DNA of 60,430 bases from Acholeplasmatales bacterium (lineage in GTDB: Bacteria > Bacillota_I > Bacilli_A > Acholeplasmatales > Anaeroplasmataceae): positions 1-60,430 of the forward strand of contig JAFTDB010000021.1 in assembly GCA_017454375.1 (NCBI GenBank). The letters run 5' to 3'. Each line of letters opens with the position of its first letter. Positions within the stretch are counted from its first letter, which is position 1. The position numbers and the translations under genes were made by a program. A model generated the notes under the pieces. It saw only the letters and a list, made by a program, of their open reading frames with translations. It was not told the DNA's origin and did no database searches. Below are positions 54,559-60,430 of this stretch, in pieces.

Positions 54559-54587
54559 ATTATAGAATATGATAATTAAATTTTCAA
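54559..54587 (-). promoter_or_regulatory. minus promoter of the convergent element
   Basis: On the minus strand TTGAAA (54587-54582), exactly 17 bases, TATAAT (54564-54559). The start would be near 54552, the tip of the right inverted-repeat arm. It lies just beyond the stop codon of the methyltransferase gene, so it is not that gene's promoter. Confidence 0.82.
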
Positions 54588-54594
54588 GTAATTT

Positions 54595-55191
54595 CTATTT
54601 CTTAATAGATTTCAAAATATAATATCCGTGATCTCTATTAATTATTTCACAGTTACCAAATACTTCATTTAAATGGTCCATTGAAGATGGAGCCCCCTGC
54701 TTCTTTTGGATTACTACCCATAGTTCTCCACCAGGTAGTAAATGATCATATGCACCATCATATATTGCATATACAACCTTCTTACCAGCTCTAATAGGTG
54801 GATTAGTAACAATTGATGCGAAAGTCATACCTTCTACCTTCTCATACAAATCTGAGTTATAGGCAACTGAATCAACCTTATTTTCTTCAATGTTTTTTAC
54901 AGATAATTCATATGAACGTGGATTTATCTCACACATAATAGTCTTTTTATTATGAATCTTAGAAATAATGATTCCAAGCACTCCATAGCCACTACCCATA
55001 TCTAATATATCTCCGTCTATATTATTTGGTTTAAAGGCCTTTAAAAGGGCATATGAGCCATAATCAACAAAATCCTTAGAGAATACTCCTAGATCTGAAT
55101 GAAATTTAAACTTTATATCATTAAACTCATAATCAAATGTTTTAGGTTTTGATTCTAAATCACCTAAATCCTTAGAATAATAATGAGTCAT
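54595..55191 (-). CDS. class I SAM methyltransferase, RsmC-like small methyltransferase
   Basis: The methyltransferase-small fold is seen as ILDMGSGYGVLGIIISK (SAM motif I, near residue 63), MCEINPRSYELSVKN and the catalytic NPPIRAGKKV (NPPI/NPPF motif, near residue 131), which target exocyclic amino groups of bases as in RsmC (16S G1207). The Firmicutes form is about 200 aa, without the N-terminal half of E. coli RsmC. I choose ATG 55191 (198 aa), 6 bases after GAGGTG; the in-frame GTG at 55200 overlaps that ribosome site. It starts DLGDLESKPKTFDYEFND, as in YbxB, which in Bacillus also lies next to the rplK-rplL region. Divergent from the DUF3267 gene. Confidence 0.85.
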   Translation of the reverse strand: MTHYYSKDLGDLESKPKTFDYEFNDIKFKFHSDLGVFSKDFVDYGSYALLKAFKPNNIDGDILDMGSGYGVLGIIISKIHNKKTIMCEINPRSYELSVKNIEENKVDSVAYNSDLYEKVEGMTFASIVTNPPIRAGKKVVYAIYDGAYDHLLPGGELWVVIQKKQGAPSSMDHLNEVFGNCEIINRDHGYYILKSIKK

Positions 55192-55240
55192 TTTTATCAC
55201 CTCAATTAGCGTAATTATTATACTATATTTATAATAATTA

Positions 55241-55269
55241 TTGTAGACTTTTTAATTACTACATATTAC
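55241..55269 (+). promoter_or_regulatory. probable promoter of the DUF3267 gene
   Basis: TTGTAG (55241-55246), a 17-base spacer, TATTAC (55264-55269). It lies about 20 bases before the ATG; the match is moderate. Confidence 0.5.
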
Positions 55270-55289
55270 AATTGTTTCTAGGTGATAAA

Positions 55290-55904
55290 ATGAACGAAAA
55301 AACAAAATATTATTATAATGATTTACCAGAAGATTATGTAGAGGATTATGTAATCGATGCTAAAAGTACTAAGTTTACAATTATATATGGATTAATTGTT
55401 AACTTATTATTAGTAGCAGGCACAATCGTGTTATGTTTATTCTTAAAGGGGTTCTCTTTTAAGACGTTTAGAGAATATAGAACCAATAATTTACATATCT
55501 TTCTATTCGGTATATTAGCATTTGTAGCAATGTTGTTAGCATATGTAATATTGCATGAATTAACTCACGGATTATTCTATAAAATATTTACTCATGAAAA
55601 ACTAACATTCGGACTTACATTAACAGTTGCGTATTGTGGTGTACCAAAGCTATATAACAAAAAATGGCCAATGTTTATTACTTCATTAGCACCATTTGTA
55701 GTATTTATATTAGTATTTGGTTTACCAATCATATTTATTGATAATATAGTATTCTATTCAGCATTCTCTCTTCTACTTGGCTTCCATATAGGAGGATGTG
55801 TTGGAGATTTATATGGTGCTACTATTCTACTATTTAAGTATCATGGTAAAGATGTACTTATAAACGATACTGGTCCTAAACAAACTTATTATATTAAGAA
55901 ATAA
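55290..55904 (+). CDS. DUF3267-family membrane protein, putative zinc metalloprotease
   Basis: 204 aa from ATG 55290, with AGGTG 7 bases upstream. There are four or so membrane segments: LIVNLLLVAGTIVLCLFL, IFLFGILAFVAMLLAYVIL, FITSLAPFVVFILVFGLPII and VFYSAFSLLLGFHIGGCVGD. The end of segment 2 carries HELTHG (near residue 91), the HExxH motif of the DUF3267 family, with CGVPKLYNKKWPMFITSLAP after it and DLYGA near the third ligand position. This is the site-2-protease-like arrangement; activity is unproven in the family. It is one of the few plus-strand genes. Confidence 0.83.
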   Translation: MNEKTKYYYNDLPEDYVEDYVIDAKSTKFTIIYGLIVNLLLVAGTIVLCLFLKGFSFKTFREYRTNNLHIFLFGILAFVAMLLAYVILHELTHGLFYKIFTHEKLTFGLTLTVAYCGVPKLYNKKWPMFITSLAPFVVFILVFGLPIIFIDNIVFYSAFSLLLGFHIGGCVGDLYGATILLFKYHGKDVLINDTGPKQTYYIKK

Positions 55905-55938
55905 AAAAATGGCTATCCAATCGGATAGCCAATTTTAT
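55903..55938. terminator. bidirectional terminator between the DUF3267 gene and rplL
   Basis: TGGCTATCC (55910-55918), loop AATC, GGATAGCCA (55923-55931), with T-runs on both strands. Confidence 0.9.
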
Positions 55939-55952
55939 TTATTGAATATTAA

Positions 55953-56330
55953 TTACTTAACTTCAACAGTTGCGCCAGCAGCTTCTAATTTAGCCTTTAA
56001 GTCATCAGCTTCTGCTTTAGAAACTTTTTCCTTAACAGGTTTTGGAGCGCCGTCAACTAAGTCTTTAGCTTCTTTTAAGCCTAAACCAGTTACTTCTTTA
56101 ACAACTTTGATTACACCTAACTTAGCTGAACCAGCGTTAGTTAAGATTACATCGAATTCAGTTTGTTCTGCAGCAGCAGCGCCTGCAGCAGCACCAGCAG
56201 CAGGAGCAGCAGCAACTGCAGTTGGGTCAATACCGAATTCTTCCTTCATAGCGTCTACTAATTCCTTGATTTCAAGGATAGTCATTTCCTTTAATGATTC
56301 AATAAATGTTTCTTTTGTTAACTTAGCCAT
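55953..56330 (-). CDS. rplL: 50S ribosomal protein L7/L12
   Basis: Stalk protein recruiting translation factors. The N-terminal dimerisation helices start [20 protein letters not shown], the Ala/Gly hinge is at about residues 36-55, and the C-terminal domain has [39 protein letters not shown]. The 125 aa length is typical. It is the last gene of rplK-rplA-rplJ-rplL, 28 bases after rplJ, with a strong terminator. Confidence 0.98.
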   Translation of the reverse strand: MAKLTKETFIESLKEMTILEIKELVDAMKEEFGIDPTAVAAAPAAGAAAGAAAAEQTEFDVILTNAGSAKLGVIKVVKEVTGLGLKEAKDLVDGAPKPVKEKVSKAEADDLKAKLEAAGATVEVK

Positions 56331-56358
56331 TTTCTTTTTCCTCCGTTATATAAATAAA

Positions 56359-56853
56359 TTAAGCTTGTTGTCCTTTTTCAACTAACATATTTAAACCAAT
56401 TGAAAGTTGGCTTAATGTTCCAATCATACCAGCTGCTAGTTGAGTTAATAATGTCTCGTATGATGGTAATTGTGATAAAGTCTTTAATTGATCGAATGAA
56501 TAAATATCACCGTCAACTATACCTTTAACGATTTCAACTTTAGCGTTTTCGCCTTTTGTAGCATCGAATAATACCTTAGCTGGAGCAACTAAATCATTTG
56601 AGAAAGCTACTGCAACTGGGCCAACGAATGCATCTACCATTCCTTCGTATCCTAATGATTGAGCAGCACGTGCAGAAATGTTATTTTTAATAACTGAAAT
56701 TTCGCCGCCTTGTTCTCTCATTGCTCTACGAAGATTTTGGAATTCAAGCACTGATAAACCTTGATACTTAAATACTACTACAGAAGTTGAATTTTTAATT
56801 CTTTCAGCTACTTCAGTAACTGCTTTTTGCTTTGCAGCAAGAGATTCCTTCAT
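56359..56853 (-). CDS. rplJ: 50S ribosomal protein L10
   Basis: Base of the L12 stalk and autoregulator of its operon. It starts with KQKAVTEVAERIKNSTSVVVFKYQGLSVLEFQNLRR and contains ISVIKNNISARAA and AFVGPVAVAFS. The C-terminal helix that binds L12 dimers is seen at about residues 135-164. The 164 aa length is standard. AGGTG precedes the ATG. The leader between rplA and rplJ carries the L10-binding fold. Confidence 0.97.
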   Translation of the reverse strand: MKESLAAKQKAVTEVAERIKNSTSVVVFKYQGLSVLEFQNLRRAMREQGGEISVIKNNISARAAQSLGYEGMVDAFVGPVAVAFSNDLVAPAKVLFDATKGENAKVEIVKGIVDGDIYSFDQLKTLSQLPSYETLLTQLAAGMIGTLSQLSIGLNMLVEKGQQA

Positions 56854-56881
56854 TTTTACACCTCCGTAATATTTTAAAATG

Positions 56882-56995
56882 AAAAATCTTCTCCGACCGA
56901 AGACAGAGAAGATTTGAAATCTTTTTTGTACCTCGGTAGGAAATTAAGAGCTTACGCTCGCCTACTGTCTTAGGCTATTAAATTTAGCTTCTTGT
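56882..56995 (-). ncRNA. L10 leader (autoregulatory RNA of rplJ-rplL)
   Basis: On the minus strand the segment has AACAAGAAGCTAAATTTAAT, GCCTAAGACAGTAGGCGAGC and CCTACCGAGG in the order seen in L10 leader RNAs of Firmicutes. A hairpin with stem AAATCTTCTC/GAGAAGATTT and T5 follows, an attenuator-like terminator ahead of rplJ. L10-L12 binding would favour termination or block translation. Confidence 0.85.
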
Positions 56996-57001
56996 TCGGT
57001 A

Positions 57002-57691
57002 TTAGTTGAAAGAATATGGATCAACTTTAATACCAGGGCCCATAGATGAAGCTACAGAAATGTTCTTAACATATCCGCCCTTGATAGTTGAAGGTCTAGC
57101 CTTCATGATAGCATCATAAACAGCTTTTAAGTTCTCATTAAGCTTTTGAGCACCAAATGAAACCTTACCAAGAGTAACTTGAATATTACCAACCTTATCA
57201 GGTCTATATTCAACTTTACCAGCTTTAGCTTCTTTTACTGCTTTAGCAACATCCATTGTTACTGTACCAGTCTTAGGGTTTGGCATTAAACCTTTAGGTC
57301 CTAGTAATTTACCTAATCTACCAAGTTGTCCCATCATATCTGGTGTAGCAATGATAGTATCGAACTCTAACCAACCTTGTGATATTTTTTGGATAATCTC
57401 TGTATCACCAACATAGTCAGCACCAGCATCAGTTGCTTCAGTTGCCTTAGCACCCTTAGCGATAACTAATACTCTCTTAGTTTTACCAGTACCATTAGGT
57501 AATACTAAAGCGCCACGAATGTTTTGTTCAGCTTTACGAGGGTCAATATTTAAACGGAATGCAACATCTACTGCTGCATCGAATTTAACTACTGAAGTCT
57601 TGCAAGCTAAATCTAATGCTTCTAGTACAGGATAAGCCTTTTTTGAATCAACAAGTTTTGCTGCTTCAATATACTTCTTTCCTCTTTTCAT
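57002..57691 (-). CDS. rplA: 50S ribosomal protein L1
   Basis: Binds helices 76-78 of 23S rRNA and represses its own operon. Typical blocks are [65 protein letters not shown], and [12 protein letters not shown] choose ATG 57691 (229 aa, family norm), which has TAGGAGG 8 bases upstream; an in-frame start at 57739 would translate the L1 operator. An L1-binding-site mimic precedes the gene. Confidence 0.97.
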   Translation of the reverse strand: MKRGKKYIEAAKLVDSKKAYPVLEALDLACKTSVVKFDAAVDVAFRLNIDPRKAEQNIRGALVLPNGTGKTKRVLVIAKGAKATEATDAGADYVGDTEIIQKISQGWLEFDTIIATPDMMGQLGRLGKLLGPKGLMPNPKTGTVTMDVAKAVKEAKAGKVEYRPDKVGNIQVTLGKVSFGAQKLNENLKAVYDAIMKARPSTIKGGYVKNISVASSMGPGIKVDPYSFN

Positions 57692-57707
57692 ATTTTTTCC
57701 TCCTAAA

Positions 57708-57737
57708 ATGTGGTCAAGCGGGAAGAATTCCTCCCAC
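57708..57737 (-). promoter_or_regulatory. L1-binding-site mimic upstream of rplA
   Basis: On the minus strand GTGGGAGG, a short stem AATTC/TTCCC region, GCTTGACCACAT. It repeats the GTGGGAGG...GACC...CCAC pattern of the 23S rRNA L1 site. It lies 16 bases before the rplA start. Confidence 0.6.
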
Positions 57738-57766
57738 AATTTTTAGGCTGTCTATATAACAACCAA

Positions 57767-58192
57767 TTAATCTTCTACAACGATACCCATGTTCTTAGCT
57801 GTACCACAAATAATATTTGTTGCAGCTTCAATATCGTTTGCATTTAAGTCAGGCATTTTCATTTTAGCAATTTCTCTTGCTTGATCTCTCTTGATAGTAG
57901 CTACAGTGTGAGTTTTTGAATTCTCAGAACCTTTAGCGATGCCTGCAGCCTTAAGTAATAAATCAGCAGCTGGTGGAGTCTTTACAACGAATGTAAAAGA
58001 ACGATCCTCGTATACTGATACGATTACTGGCAATGTGTATCCCATTTTATCTTTTGTTGCGTCATTGAATTGTTGACAAAAACCAGCAATATTGATACCT
58101 GCTTGTCCTAGTGCAGGGCCTACTGGTGGAGCTGGATTTGCTTTGCCGGCTGGTATTTGTAGTTTAACTACTTTTACAACTTTCTTAGCCAT
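57767..58192 (-). CDS. rplK: 50S ribosomal protein L11
   Basis: GTPase-centre protein. It starts with [31 protein letters not shown] and contains [29 protein letters not shown] and [30 protein letters not shown]. The 141 aa length is standard from ATG 58192, with GGAGG 7 bases upstream. It is the first gene of the operon, behind a strong promoter and a leader with the L1 site. Confidence 0.98.
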   Translation of the reverse strand: MAKKVVKVVKLQIPAGKANPAPPVGPALGQAGINIAGFCQQFNDATKDKMGYTLPVIVSVYEDRSFTFVVKTPPAADLLLKAAGIAKGSENSKTHTVATIKRDQAREIAKMKMPDLNANDIEAATNIICGTAKNMGIVVED

Positions 58193-58215
58193 GTTTTTTC
58201 CTCCTTCTTTCAATG

Positions 58216-58252
58216 ATGTGGTTAAGCAGATATATTACATATATCCTCCCAC
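58216..58252 (-). promoter_or_regulatory. L1-binding-site mimic upstream of rplK
   Basis: On the minus strand GTGGGAGG, hairpin GATATAT/ATATATC, TGCTTAACCACAT. GTGGGAGG is the start of the L1 site in 23S rRNA (E. coli GUGGGAGG...CCAC). L1 bound here would repress rplK-rplA translation. Confidence 0.7.
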
Positions 58253-58285
58253 TCGAGTGTAGCTTACGCATACACGTGCTTATAC

Positions 58286-58314
58286 ATTTTATCAAATCAA
58301 TGTATCAATGTCAA
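58286..58314 (-). promoter_or_regulatory. promoter of the rplK-rplA-rplJ-rplL operon
   Basis: On the minus strand TTGACA (58314-58309), a 17-base spacer, TAAAAT (58291-58286), an almost perfect sigma-A promoter. It lies directly after the RhuM-family gene, with no terminator between. Confidence 0.88.
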
Positions 58315-58333
58315 ATTATTTTTTCATATATTA

Positions 58334-59632
58334 TTAAAGATTACAAATTAGACTATTTTTATCAATAAAATCTATCTTAATTATGGCTGATCTTTTCTTT
58401 CCTAAATCCTTTATAGAATATGTATATGCATAGATATCATCATCTATTATTAATATTCTAAAGTGTGCTTTATTTGTTTTTATTATTTGTGCTTTATATG
58501 TACTTGTAAACCTATCTATATCTTGTTTAGTTAATGTAGAGCTAGGTAATGTATATATTAATATATCTATATTCTTATCTACTTCACTAAACATATCTAA
58601 CACGGATATATCTACATAATCATCTATTAGTATAATTGATGATTTAGCACTAGATAACTTCTTCTTTGTAAATGAATATCCCTCAAAAAAGTCATTCTCA
58701 TATAATATTTGTCCAACAAACATCTTATCTTTATTTTCTAGTTTATCTATTCTATTAATAATTGATTCTATTATTTTATCTTGAGATACATCATTATTAG
58801 CTAATTTAATTAGCATTGTCTTTGCTTCACTTAAATCATTTATTAAATAATCATATGATTCTAATCTATTATTCAATCTATGATTGTTTAAGGCATAGCC
58901 TTTAATTAAATATTGTTTCAAAACTTTACTAGCCCATCTTCTAAATTCAATTCCTTTTTTACTATTTACTCTATAACCAATAGACAGAATCATATCTAAG
59001 TTATAATAATTAATTTTCCTATTAATCCTTCTATTACCTTCAATTTGAACTGTCCAGGATTCCTGGATAGTTGCCCTCCTGTCTAGCTCTTTTTCATCAT
59101 AAATATTATTAATGTGTGTACTAATATTTTTCTTTGATGTACTAAATAATAACGCAATCTCATTTTGTGTAAGCCATACAGTATCTTCATTTGGAGAAAC
59201 TCTAATATCAAGCACAACTTCATCATTTTCAAATGTTACTATTTCATAATTATTGGCTTTATATGGCGATAATTCAAGCACTTGATTATCAATGCCGTTA
59301 CTAATTAAATCATTTGCCCACTTAATGAAATCATAACCAGATGATGATTTAGAACGTTGTGATATATCTACTATGATATCTAAATTATAGAGATTAATTT
59401 TTCTTTTTACTTTTTTATTTCCTTCAATTTGAACTTGTTCCTCACAGGAACATGTTTGTAGCGTTTTTCCCCTATTTATATGTTTTGAAATGGTTTGCCT
59501 ATTCACTTTAAACACAAGCGCTATCTCACTTTGTGTCAACCATATAGTTCTATTCTCTTCATCATATCTAACATCTATAGATATATTATTGTTCTCATAT
59601 TTTATTATTCTAAAATTCTTCCTATTTTCCAT
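58334..59632 (-). CDS. RhuM-family protein with two HTH-like modules
   Basis: 432 aa. Residues of about 1-125 hold module 1: ISIDVRYDEENRTIWLTQSEIALVFKVNRQTISKHI (wing and helix-turn-helix), then INLYNLDIIVDISQRSKSSSGYDFIKWA. Residues of about 129-250 repeat it as module 2: VVLDIRVSPNEDTVWLTQNEIALLFSTSKKNISTHI, then INYYNLDMILSIGYRVNSKKGIEFRRWASKVLKQYL, which is the RhuM core. The C-terminal 160 residues (SSIILIDDYVDISVLDMFSEV, KAHFRILIIDDDIYAYTYSI) resemble the phage/PLD-like ORF6N-associated tail found in some RhuM proteins. RhuM genes are common in genomic islands; the molecular function is unknown. The partner at 59649 is a truncated copy. Confidence 0.8.
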   Translation of the reverse strand: MENRKNFRIIKYENNNISIDVRYDEENRTIWLTQSEIALVFKVNRQTISKHINRGKTLQTCSCEEQVQIEGNKKVKRKINLYNLDIIVDISQRSKSSSGYDFIKWANDLISNGIDNQVLELSPYKANNYEIVTFENDEVVLDIRVSPNEDTVWLTQNEIALLFSTSKKNISTHINNIYDEKELDRRATIQESWTVQIEGNRRINRKINYYNLDMILSIGYRVNSKKGIEFRRWASKVLKQYLIKGYALNNHRLNNRLESYDYLINDLSEAKTMLIKLANNDVSQDKIIESIINRIDKLENKDKMFVGQILYENDFFEGYSFTKKKLSSAKSSIILIDDYVDISVLDMFSEVDKNIDILIYTLPSSTLTKQDIDRFTSTYKAQIIKTNKAHFRILIIDDDIYAYTYSIKDLGKKRSAIIKIDFIDKNSLICNL

Positions 59633-59648
59633 TTTTCTTTTCCTTTCT

Positions 59649-60266
59649 TTATTTTAATGGTCTATATTTTTCAAATTCAGTTGTCAAGTAAAATTTGACA
59701 ACTCGATTTTTATCAAGTTCCTTTTCATCTAAAATTTTCTGAATATGAAAGCTGACATTTTGCTTAGTAACATTAAAAAGAATTGCAATCTCACTTTGTG
59801 TAAGCCATACTGTATCTTCAGTTGGAGACACCCTAATATCGAGCATAACTTCATCATTTTCAAAAGTCACTATTTCATAATTATTGGCTTTATATGGCGA
59901 TAAATCTGACATTTGATTATCGAAACCATAATTAATTAAATTATCTGCCCACTTAATGAAATCATAACCAGATGCTGATTTAGAACGTTTTGATAATTCT
60001 TTAATTGCATCTAAACTATATAGTTTCGTTAGACGATTTTTAACTAATTCCTCCTTTACAAGAAGTGGTAAATCACACTTATTACTTAGAGCATTTTTTA
60101 TTATACTTTTTAAACGTATTGTGATGTTATTTTTAGTTGTTTCAAACACAAGTGCTATCTCACTTTGTGTAAGCCAGATTGTCTTGTTTTCAATGTCATA
60201 TCTAACATCTATAGATATATTATCTTGCTCATATTTTACTATTTTAAAATTATTACTTATTTCCAT
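59649..60266 (-). CDS. truncated RhuM-family paralogue
   Basis: 205 aa. It matches the first 200 residues of the downstream RhuM gene closely (ISIDVRYDIENKTIWLTQSEIALVF, SASGYDFIKWADNLINYG, then SPYKANNYEIVTFENDEVML and DTVWLTQSEIAILF). The DNA of the linker and second-module start is about 90 percent identical by eye (59161-59280 against 59802-59920). It ends after the second helix-turn-helix with the divergent tail VVKFYLTTEFEKYRPLK and lacks the core and C-terminal domain. The N-terminal module differs more (KNNITIRLKSIIKNALSN), which could change DNA specificity. It may be a decaying copy or a stand-alone DNA-binding form. Confidence 0.7.
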   Translation of the reverse strand: MEISNNFKIVKYEQDNISIDVRYDIENKTIWLTQSEIALVFETTKNNITIRLKSIIKNALSNKCDLPLLVKEELVKNRLTKLYSLDAIKELSKRSKSASGYDFIKWADNLINYGFDNQMSDLSPYKANNYEIVTFENDEVMLDIRVSPTEDTVWLTQSEIAILFNVTKQNVSFHIQKILDEKELDKNRVVKFYLTTEFEKYRPLK

Positions 60267-60286
60267 TTTCTTTCCTCTCTTCTGTT

Positions 60287-60373
60287 TTAGATACCAAATA
60301 TATGTCTAATTATTTTTAATTCAGTTGTTAAGGATTCCTTAATAACTGATAAATTTTTATATATTTTTTTCAT
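60287..60373 (-). CDS. possible 28-residue small protein upstream of the RhuM genes
   Basis: ATG 60373 to TAA 60287, encoding MKKIYKNLSVIKESLTTELK then IIRHIFGI. GGTGA lies 5 bases before the ATG. It starts after a terminator hairpin and ends 21 bases before the truncated RhuM start. It is basic and amphipathic, with no recognised family. The reading is weakly supported; it may be the end of a longer broken frame. Confidence 0.25.
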   Translation of the reverse strand: MKKIYKNLSVIKESLTTELKIIRHIFGI

Positions 60374-60397
60374 TAATTCACCATTTCTTCTAACTTT

Positions 60398-60427
60398 CAA
60401 AAAATACTACCCATATATATAGGTAGT
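60398..60427 (-). terminator. terminator of a gene beyond the right edge
   Basis: On the minus strand ACTACC, loop TATATATATG, GGTAGT, then ATTTTTT. Confidence 0.75.
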
Positions 60428-60430
60428 CAC

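Noticed and set aside
54218..54587. Reading the element as an Fst/par-type locus or a MITE
   Set aside because: Fst/par loci have direct repeats giving complementary RNAs, whereas here the repeats are inverted. A plain MITE would not need two spaced promoters, a coupled leader frame and ribosome-site complementarity, though a mobile origin cannot be excluded.
57692..57739. 16-residue N-terminal extension of L1
   Set aside because: It would translate through the L1-binding-site mimic and the ribosome site TAGGAGG; the ATG at 57691 gives the family start.

Overview
The window is AT-rich bacterial DNA that reads as a chromosome segment of a host-associated member of the Bacilli or a Mollicutes-like relative (Firmicutes/Mycoplasmatota). 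Strong GGAGG ribosome sites, Gram-positive style lipoprotein signals, an L10 leader and a full rplK-rplA-rplJ-rplL operon point that way. TGA is used as a stop codon (for example at the end of galK), so this is not the Mycoplasma code. Nearly all genes lie on the minus strand.

Layout. 1-780: an intergenic stretch with palindromes, then a DtxR/MntR-type metal regulator on the plus strand. 800-10213: housekeeping genes on the minus strand, namely homoserine dehydrogenase, PcrA helicase, an ABC-F ATPase, glutaminyl-tRNA synthetase, and a tightly packed tsaE-tsaB-rimI-ybaK-tsaD block (t6A tRNA modification, ribosomal acetylation, aminoacyl-tRNA editing). 10359-18347: an alpha-galactoside operon reading tetR, GPH transporter, GH36 alpha-galactosidase, an unassigned GT-B-like protein, galK, galT. 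Its promoter, a cre-like site and a palindromic operator are visible. 18396-49448: a large cell-surface and secretome region. It holds a CotH-like lipoprotein, a 1799-residue CvpA-like protein with a repeat array, a PI-PLC-like protein, a diguanylate cyclase, two giant proteins carrying InlB-type repeats and cohesin/dockerin-like modules, an M13 peptidase lipoprotein, two unknown lipoproteins and a GH13 amylase lipoprotein. Two tRNA genes (His, Trp) lie in the gaps. 49531-53976: an arginine deiminase operon arcA-arcB-arcC that also carries a fold-III PLP decarboxylase. 54218-54587: a small element with convergent promoters, described below. 54595-60430: a class I methyltransferase, a DUF3267 putative metalloprotease, the L11-L1-L10-L12 operon with its RNA control elements, and two recently duplicated RhuM-family genes.

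The most interesting item is the 54.2-54.6 kb element. It has two near-consensus promoters facing each other and 5' ends that are inverted copies of one another. It encodes a 12-codon leader peptide whose stop codon overlaps the ribosome site of a 28-residue single-helix membrane peptide. A perfect CTCCTATA/TATAGGAG complementarity links the RNA 5' leader to that ribosome site. A minus-strand RNA with its own terminator covers the 3' end and carries the same anti-Shine-Dalgarno sequence. By architecture this is a candidate type I toxin-antitoxin module of hok/mok/sok-like logic. Second is the surface region: neighbouring genes carry cohesin-like and dockerin-like modules, which suggests a small lipoprotein-anchored cell-surface complex. 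Third is an ABC-F protein in which one of the two ATP sites has lost all its motifs. All functions are inferred by reading motifs; no database search was run.
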